From contig NZ_QSUU01000013.1 in assembly GCF_003439125.1 (NCBI RefSeq), positions 19,359 to 83,358 of the forward strand: 64,000 nt of DNA. Direction: 5' to 3'. Below, one piece after another: positions 60,090 through 64,000 of this stretch. Every line of letters starts with the position of its first letter. Within the stretch, counting starts at the first letter, position 1. A model generated the notes under the pieces. The model had not been told where the DNA came from. It ran no database searches and saw only the letters and a list, made by a program, of their open reading frames with translations. The stretch comes from Collinsella sp. OM04-5. GTDB taxonomy: Bacteria; Actinomycetota; Coriobacteriia; Coriobacteriales; Coriobacteriaceae. A program made the translations under genes and the position numbers.

Positions 60090-61201
60090 TGCGTCCTAAG
60101 ATTATCGTTTCGACAATTATTGATTCTCACAATTATGGAACGGCTTTACAAGCGGTGGCAACAAATGATGCTTTGATGCCTTATGGTGACCCTTGCTTTG
60201 TAGATTACTGCCGTCCCCAGTGGACGAGAAAAGAATGGAGGAGGGGACAGCTTCGAAATCCGAACTTTTTTAAAGGTCTTTGCATGCTGGTTGCGAAATA
60301 TCCAGTATGGATTAAGTCTGAAGGGGTTTTTCGCTCCTTCGTGGAAAAGCACTTGAACTTGATTGATTCTGCACCGTTTATTAACGGTGGACACTTTGAT
60401 AAAAAGGCGGTGTACTGCGTCGGTAGTGATCAGACTTGGAATATTGAATGTAATAACGGCATTGATCCAGTATATTTCCTTCAGAACGTTCCGGATGATT
60501 GCAAAAAAATATCCTTTTCAGCAAGTTTTGGGCGCCCCGCTTTAGATGAAGCGGAGAGCGCTCTCACCAAGCCCCTGCTTGAGCCATTTAGTGCAATTTC
60601 GGTTCGCGAAAGCTCAAGTGTTTCTATTCTTGAGAATATGGGACTTCGCGGAATTGCCCTAAAGGATCCTGTGTTGCTTTGTCGACCGGAACTGTGGCAT
60701 GAGCTTGCTACCCATGTCCCAGCCTCGACTGAGAGCTACGTACTCGTCTATATGCTTAACCAGAATTCGGAGATGTGCTCTTTCGCCCGTAAGCTCGCTG
60801 AACGTGAGGGGATGCGGGCCCGTATTGTGACATTCAATCCTTTGAAGCGTGCTCCAGAGGGCTTGGAGGGTGTCTGTCTTCCTAAGCCGGAGGAATGGGT
60901 AGCTTTATTCCGCGATGCGTCGTATGTGGTGACAGACTCTTTCCATGGTACTTGTTTCTCACTCCTATTTGAGCATCCTATGATTGTGTTCGACCCGCCA
61001 AAATTCTCGGTCCGCCTTAAAGATGTGCTAGCTGACTTTGGCCTTGCCGACAGGCGCGTTTCCGAGGACTGCGATCCTATGCATATAGCCGCAGAGCCGA
61101 TTAATTGGGATTCTGTCAGGTCTAAAAAGGAAGAATTCTCCGGCGAGGCCAAGGCTTTCCTTGACGGTGTTTTCGGAGTTTCCGAGAGGGCTGATGTATG
61201 A
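60089..61201 (+). CDS. Polysaccharide pyruvyl transferase family protein (second copy)
   Basis: A 370-residue protein starting MRPKIIVSTIIDSHNYGTALQAVATNDAL. Family motifs: CVGSDQTWNIECNNGIDPVYFL near 110, FSAISVRESSSVSIL near 165, YVVTDSFHGTCFSLLFEHP near 280. Same overall form as the protein at 52,935 but clearly diverged. Its stop overlaps the next start (ATGA). Confidence 0.87.
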   Translation: MRPKIIVSTIIDSHNYGTALQAVATNDALMPYGDPCFVDYCRPQWTRKEWRRGQLRNPNFFKGLCMLVAKYPVWIKSEGVFRSFVEKHLNLIDSAPFINGGHFDKKAVYCVGSDQTWNIECNNGIDPVYFLQNVPDDCKKISFSASFGRPALDEAESALTKPLLEPFSAISVRESSSVSILENMGLRGIALKDPVLLCRPELWHELATHVPASTESYVLVYMLNQNSEMCSFARKLAEREGMRARIVTFNPLKRAPEGLEGVCLPKPEEWVALFRDASYVVTDSFHGTCFSLLFEHPMIVFDPPKFSVRLKDVLADFGLADRRVSEDCDPMHIAAEPINWDSVRSKKEEFSGEAKAFLDGVFGVSERADV

Positions 61202-62193
61202 CGAATCTAGATAAGACCTGTCTTGCTGCGGTTGATGCGGACAAGGACGAACTCATGCTCTCTTCATCTGGTGGGGTTTTTTCCGTTCTGGCGAGAATGA
61301 TGCTTTCCCACGGGGGCACCGTGTACGGACATGCTTTCGACGAGGGTATGCATGTTGGCTGCGTGCGCGTCGACAGCCTCGACGGTCTCGCAGCCCTTCG
61401 AGGATCAAAATACGTTCAGAGCGACATGGGCGATTCTATGGCGCTCGTTAGAGATGATCTGAAGGCTGGGCGCGAGGTTCTCTTTAGCGGAACGCCCTGC
61501 CAGGTGGATGGGTTGCTTGCGTTTTTAGGCGGGACACAGGATGGGCTACTTACGGTAGACATCGTCTGCCATGGAGTTCCGAGCCAATCGTTTTTTAGCG
61601 ATTGCCTGAAGTGGGAGTTCGCTGGCAGTCGGTTGGATAGTCTCAGATTTCGCGACAAGCGTGAGGGTTGGGGCTGCGGAGGCGGTACTACTACTACTAC
61701 CCCCGTTTTTCATAGGCTTGTTACGAGGGAAAGGCCGTTTTCCCCAGAGATATCGTTCTATTACAGGCGTTTTCTTTCTGGTGACGTTTATCGCGAGAGC
61801 TGTTACCGGTGTCCTTATGCTGGTGGAGAACGTCCTGGAGACTTTACTATCGGTGACTTCTGGGGGATTGACGTTAACGCCTCGGGCCTTGATCCTAGGC
61901 ACGGGATTTCCGTCATTATCGCCAATACTGAAAAGGCCGAAATGCTTATTCCTTATATAAAGGAAGAGACTGCTTGGGCGGAACGCCCACTCGAGGAGGC
62001 TATTCTAGGCAACGATCAGCTTATGCACCCTACGTCGCGACCGAAGGCGCGCGACATCATACTGGATCGTTGGCTAGAGGAGGGTGTCGACGTACTTGAG
62101 AGCGAGTATCAACGCTCAGTTAAATTTTCATCTAAAAAGTGGCTCGCAAAGAGATTTGTTAAGAAATTCTTGAAAGGAGTGCTCGGCAGATGA
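61198..62193 (+). CDS. FrhB-like protein (coenzyme F420 hydrogenase beta-subunit family)
   Basis: A 331-residue protein with SSGGVFSVLARMMLSHGGTVYGHAF near the start, SGTPCQVDGLLAFLGG, TVDIVCHGVPSQSFF and CYRCPYAGGERPGDFTIGDFWGI, typical of FrhB N and C domains. The ferredoxin domain usually fused at the N-terminus is absent; a ferredoxin is the next gene. In polysaccharide clusters these accompany pyruvyl transferases; the reaction is not known and F420 need not be involved. Confidence 0.85.
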   Translation: MTNLDKTCLAAVDADKDELMLSSSGGVFSVLARMMLSHGGTVYGHAFDEGMHVGCVRVDSLDGLAALRGSKYVQSDMGDSMALVRDDLKAGREVLFSGTPCQVDGLLAFLGGTQDGLLTVDIVCHGVPSQSFFSDCLKWEFAGSRLDSLRFRDKREGWGCGGGTTTTTPVFHRLVTRERPFSPEISFYYRRFLSGDVYRESCYRCPYAGGERPGDFTIGDFWGIDVNASGLDPRHGISVIIANTEKAEMLIPYIKEETAWAERPLEEAILGNDQLMHPTSRPKARDIILDRWLEEGVDVLESEYQRSVKFSSKKWLAKRFVKKFLKGVLGR

Positions 62194-62405
62194 TGGAAAA
62201 GAGTATTCCTGTTTTGTTCGCGGACGACTCCGAATGCTGTGGTTGTGGCGCTTGCGTTGCCGTGTGCCCAAAAGGGGCCATTAGCATGGTTCCGAACCGT
62301 TACGGGTTTCTGTATCCCAAGATCGAAGAAGATGCTTGTGTGCGCTGTGGTAAGTGTCTTAGCGTCTGCGCGTTTAAGAACAGGCTGCGAAGCACCGTTG
62401 AATAG
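62190..62405 (+). CDS. Two-cluster ferredoxin (detached or truncated FrhB N-terminus)
   Basis: A 71-residue protein with CCGCGACVAVCPKGAI and CVRCGKCLSVCAFKN, followed by a stop 9 residues later. MVPNRYGFLYPKIEEDACV between the clusters is just like the ferredoxin domain at the start of FrhB-like polysaccharide proteins. It may work with the gene at 61,198, whose stop it overlaps (ATGA), or be the surviving N-terminus of a second FrhB-like gene cut short near the IS256 insertion 113 bases downstream. AAAGGAG lies upstream. Confidence 0.78.
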   Translation: MMEKSIPVLFADDSECCGCGACVAVCPKGAISMVPNRYGFLYPKIEEDACVRCGKCLSVCAFKNRLRSTVE

Positions 62406-62517
62406 CGAGGAATAACCTGAAGCAGATCCGTTTTGATTCGATTGCTCATGGTGTAACGGGTTGTCCGTGAACATCTTCGATTTGCGAGTTTGTGGTCTCA
62501 ACCATGCCATGGTGGAC
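62406..62517. other. Remnant between the ferredoxin gene and the IS element
   Basis: 112 bases with no recognisable coding content; probably sequence left at the junction of the polysaccharide cluster and the insertion. Confidence 0.5.
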
Positions 62518-62575
62518 GATCGCGTCGAAAATGTTGGTGTAAGGGCGGCGCCCTAGCGCCCGTTTAACGAAGAAC

Positions 62576-62635
62576 GGCCTTCGTCCTAGAATCTGAAATC
62601 ACCACAACAACAGGTTCTAGGAAAGGACGAAGGCC
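62576..62635 (+). promoter_or_regulatory. Hairpin hiding the transposase ribosome site
   Basis: GGCCTTCGTCC (62576-62586) pairs with GGACGAAGGCC (62625-62635), and CCTAGAA (62585-62591) with TTCTAGG (62615-62621). The likely Shine-Dalgarno AAAGGA (62622-62627) is inside the right arm. Confidence 0.7.
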
Positions 62636-62638
62636 GCT

Positions 62639-63919
62639 ATGGAAATCTTATCAGACCCGACGCCGGACATGCTCGCCATGCCCCGGTTCGACGACGGCGC
62701 CATCGACATGCAGGAGCTGCTCAGGCGCCTCGCCGAGCAGGTCGTGAACGCCGTGATGGACGCGGAGGCCGACCAGCTGTGCGGCGGCGGGGCGAACAGC
62801 CGCAACGGCTACCGCGAGAGGGCACTCGCCACCTGCGTGGGCACGCTGACGCTTCGTATCCCCAAGCTGCGCTCGGGCAGCTTCTTCCCCGAGGACGTGA
62901 TTGAGCGCTACCAGCGCGTGGACCGCGCCCTCGTGGCCGCCGTGGCGGAGATGTACGCCACCGGCACGAGCACCCGCAAGGTGCAGCGCGTCGCCGAGAA
63001 GATGGGCGTGTCCAGGCTCTCCAAGGACCAGGTGAGCGCCATCGCCTCGAGCCTGGACGCCGACATCGAGGAGCTCTGCGGAAGGCCGCTCGACGGCTCC
63101 CCGGTGCCCTACGTCTGGCTCGACGCCACCTACGTCAAGTGCCGCCGCGGGGGCCGCGTGGCGTCCACCGCCGTTGTCACCGCCATCGGCTGCGACGCGG
63201 GCGGCTGGAGGCGCGTCCTGGGCGTCGACGTGGTGGATACCGAGTCGTACGACTCGTGGCTCGCCTTCCTGCGGACGGTCCGCGGCCGCGGCGTCTCCGG
63301 GGTGGAGCTCGTCGTCTCGGACGCCCGCCCGGGCCTCGTCCGCGCCCTCGGCGAGGTCTTCCAGGGCGCCGCGTGGCAGCGCTGCGCCGTCCACCTCATG
63401 CGCGACTGCATGCGCGAGGCCGGCTCCTGGCAGCTCAGGCGCCGCGTGGGCAGGATCGTCTCGCAGGTGTTCCGCGCCCGCGACGCCGCCACGGTGGCGG
63501 CCATGTACCACGCGGCGTGCGACATGCTCGAGGAGTGCTGCCCGAGGGCCGCGGCGGTGCTCGAGGAGGCCGAGCCCGACGCCCTGGCCTACCTCGACTT
63601 CCCTCCGACCCACTGGAAGCGGCTGCGCACCAACAACGTGCAGGAGAGGACGAACAGGGAGATAAAGCGCAGGTCGCGCGTGGTCCAGGTATTCCCGTCC
63701 ACGGGCTCGCTCGTGCGGCTCGCCGGCGCGGTCATGTGCGAGCAGGACGAGATATGGCAGGAGTCCAGGTACTTCTCGGAGGCGAGGATGAACGAGCTCT
63801 ACGACGAGGGGCGCAGGCGCGGAATCGAAGGGCGGGTAGACTGGGCCCAGCTTGAGGCGGAGGCCAGGAAGATGATAGAGTCCGGCCTCGAGCTTGCGGA
63901 CAGGGTCGAGACGGCATAG
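62639..63919 (+). CDS. IS256-family transposase
   Basis: A 426-residue DDE transposase. Asp in VWLDATYVKCR near residue 160, Asp in VVSDARPGLVRAL near 225, and Glu in CEQDEIWQESRYF near 375 form the catalytic triad; CAVHLMRD is the C/DxxH motif of IS256/MULE enzymes and HWKRLRTNNVQERTNREIKRRSRVVQVFPS is the family block before the Glu. Full length and apparently intact. GC content is much higher than in the polysaccharide genes beside it. Confidence 0.95.
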   Translation: MEILSDPTPDMLAMPRFDDGAIDMQELLRRLAEQVVNAVMDAEADQLCGGGANSRNGYRERALATCVGTLTLRIPKLRSGSFFPEDVIERYQRVDRALVAAVAEMYATGTSTRKVQRVAEKMGVSRLSKDQVSAIASSLDADIEELCGRPLDGSPVPYVWLDATYVKCRRGGRVASTAVVTAIGCDAGGWRRVLGVDVVDTESYDSWLAFLRTVRGRGVSGVELVVSDARPGLVRALGEVFQGAAWQRCAVHLMRDCMREAGSWQLRRRVGRIVSQVFRARDAATVAAMYHAACDMLEECCPRAAAVLEEAEPDALAYLDFPPTHWKRLRTNNVQERTNREIKRRSRVVQVFPSTGSLVRLAGAVMCEQDEIWQESRYFSEARMNELYDEGRRRGIEGRVDWAQLEAEARKMIESGLELADRVETA

Positions 63920-64000
63920 GATATCACCGTATTCCAGGTTCCCGGACGCCGGGCAGACTCGCTTCGGTTCGGGCGCTACACCAACTTTCTCGACACTACC

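Larger units (their letters stand above)
62518..64000 (+). mobile_element. IS256-family insertion sequence
   Basis: Terminal inverted repeats are at 62518-62541 (ends GAAAATGTTGGTGTA) and 63977-64000 (TACACCAACTTTC...CACTACC); 19 of 24 positions match. A single transposase gene lies between. The right end coincides with the window edge, so a target duplication cannot be checked. Confidence 0.85.

Overview
The window reads as a chromosomal segment of a high-GC anaerobic gut actinobacterium of the class Coriobacteriia, most likely Collinsella or a close relative. This is inferred from gene content (selenocysteine formate dehydrogenase with an Hyf-type formate hydrogenlyase, a short threonyl-tRNA synthetase without TGS domain, Coriobacteriia-like codon use) and not from any database search. 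Genes are mostly on the + strand and tightly packed.

Bases 1 to about 28,400 form a selenium, molybdopterin and formate locus. It opens with the tail of a probable YedF protein, a DUF3343 protein and a NifS-like cysteine desulfurase. After brnQ, tRNA-Pro/tRNA-Gly, an AbiEi/DUF559-like gene between two palindromic repeats, and a RelB/PIN toxin-antitoxin pair, a long operon encodes a HydN-like ferredoxin, FdhF with an in-frame UGA at codon 140 (selenocysteine) and a SECIS-like hairpin, the complete Hyf hydrogenase-4 set (hyfA-J), the HycI protease and a FocA formate channel. A separate molybdopterin oxidoreductase, selA, selB, the selenocysteine tRNA (selC, anticodon UCA), mobA and a second DUF3343 protein with a cysteine-rich N-terminus follow. 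Together these load formate, oxidise it at a Mo-Sec centre, pass electrons to a membrane [NiFe] hydrogenase, and supply the Sec and Moco machinery. selD is not inside the window.

Bases 28,400 to 50,400 are mainly core metabolism and housekeeping: gdhA, a two-gene molybdenum hydroxylase (FAD subunit, then a fused 2x[2Fe-2S]/Mo subunit), tRNA-Leu, tig-clpP-clpX, valS, folC, and on the - strand a GlpA/GlpB/DUF1667-like oxidoreductase operon and an M24 peptidase. A zinc-ribbon membrane protein and thrS follow. Several intergenic regions carry elaborate inverted-repeat structures. The most striking is an array at 47,363-47,858: thirteen 15-bp motifs, alternating in orientation, placed every 40 bp.

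Bases 50,700 to 62,400 are an AT-richer exopolysaccharide cluster led by a NusG-paralogue (LoaP/UpxY-like) gene: sugar-phosphate transferase preceded by a G10 tract, three glycosyltransferases, two polysaccharide pyruvyl transferases, a nitroreductase-like protein, Wzy-like polymerase, Wzx flippase, an FrhB-like protein and a ferredoxin. An IS256-family element (62,518-64,000) ends the window, with both terminal inverted repeats visible.

Five copies of an about 66-bp palindromic intergenic repeat family occur between genes across the first 42 kb; one copy has compensatory changes in both arms.
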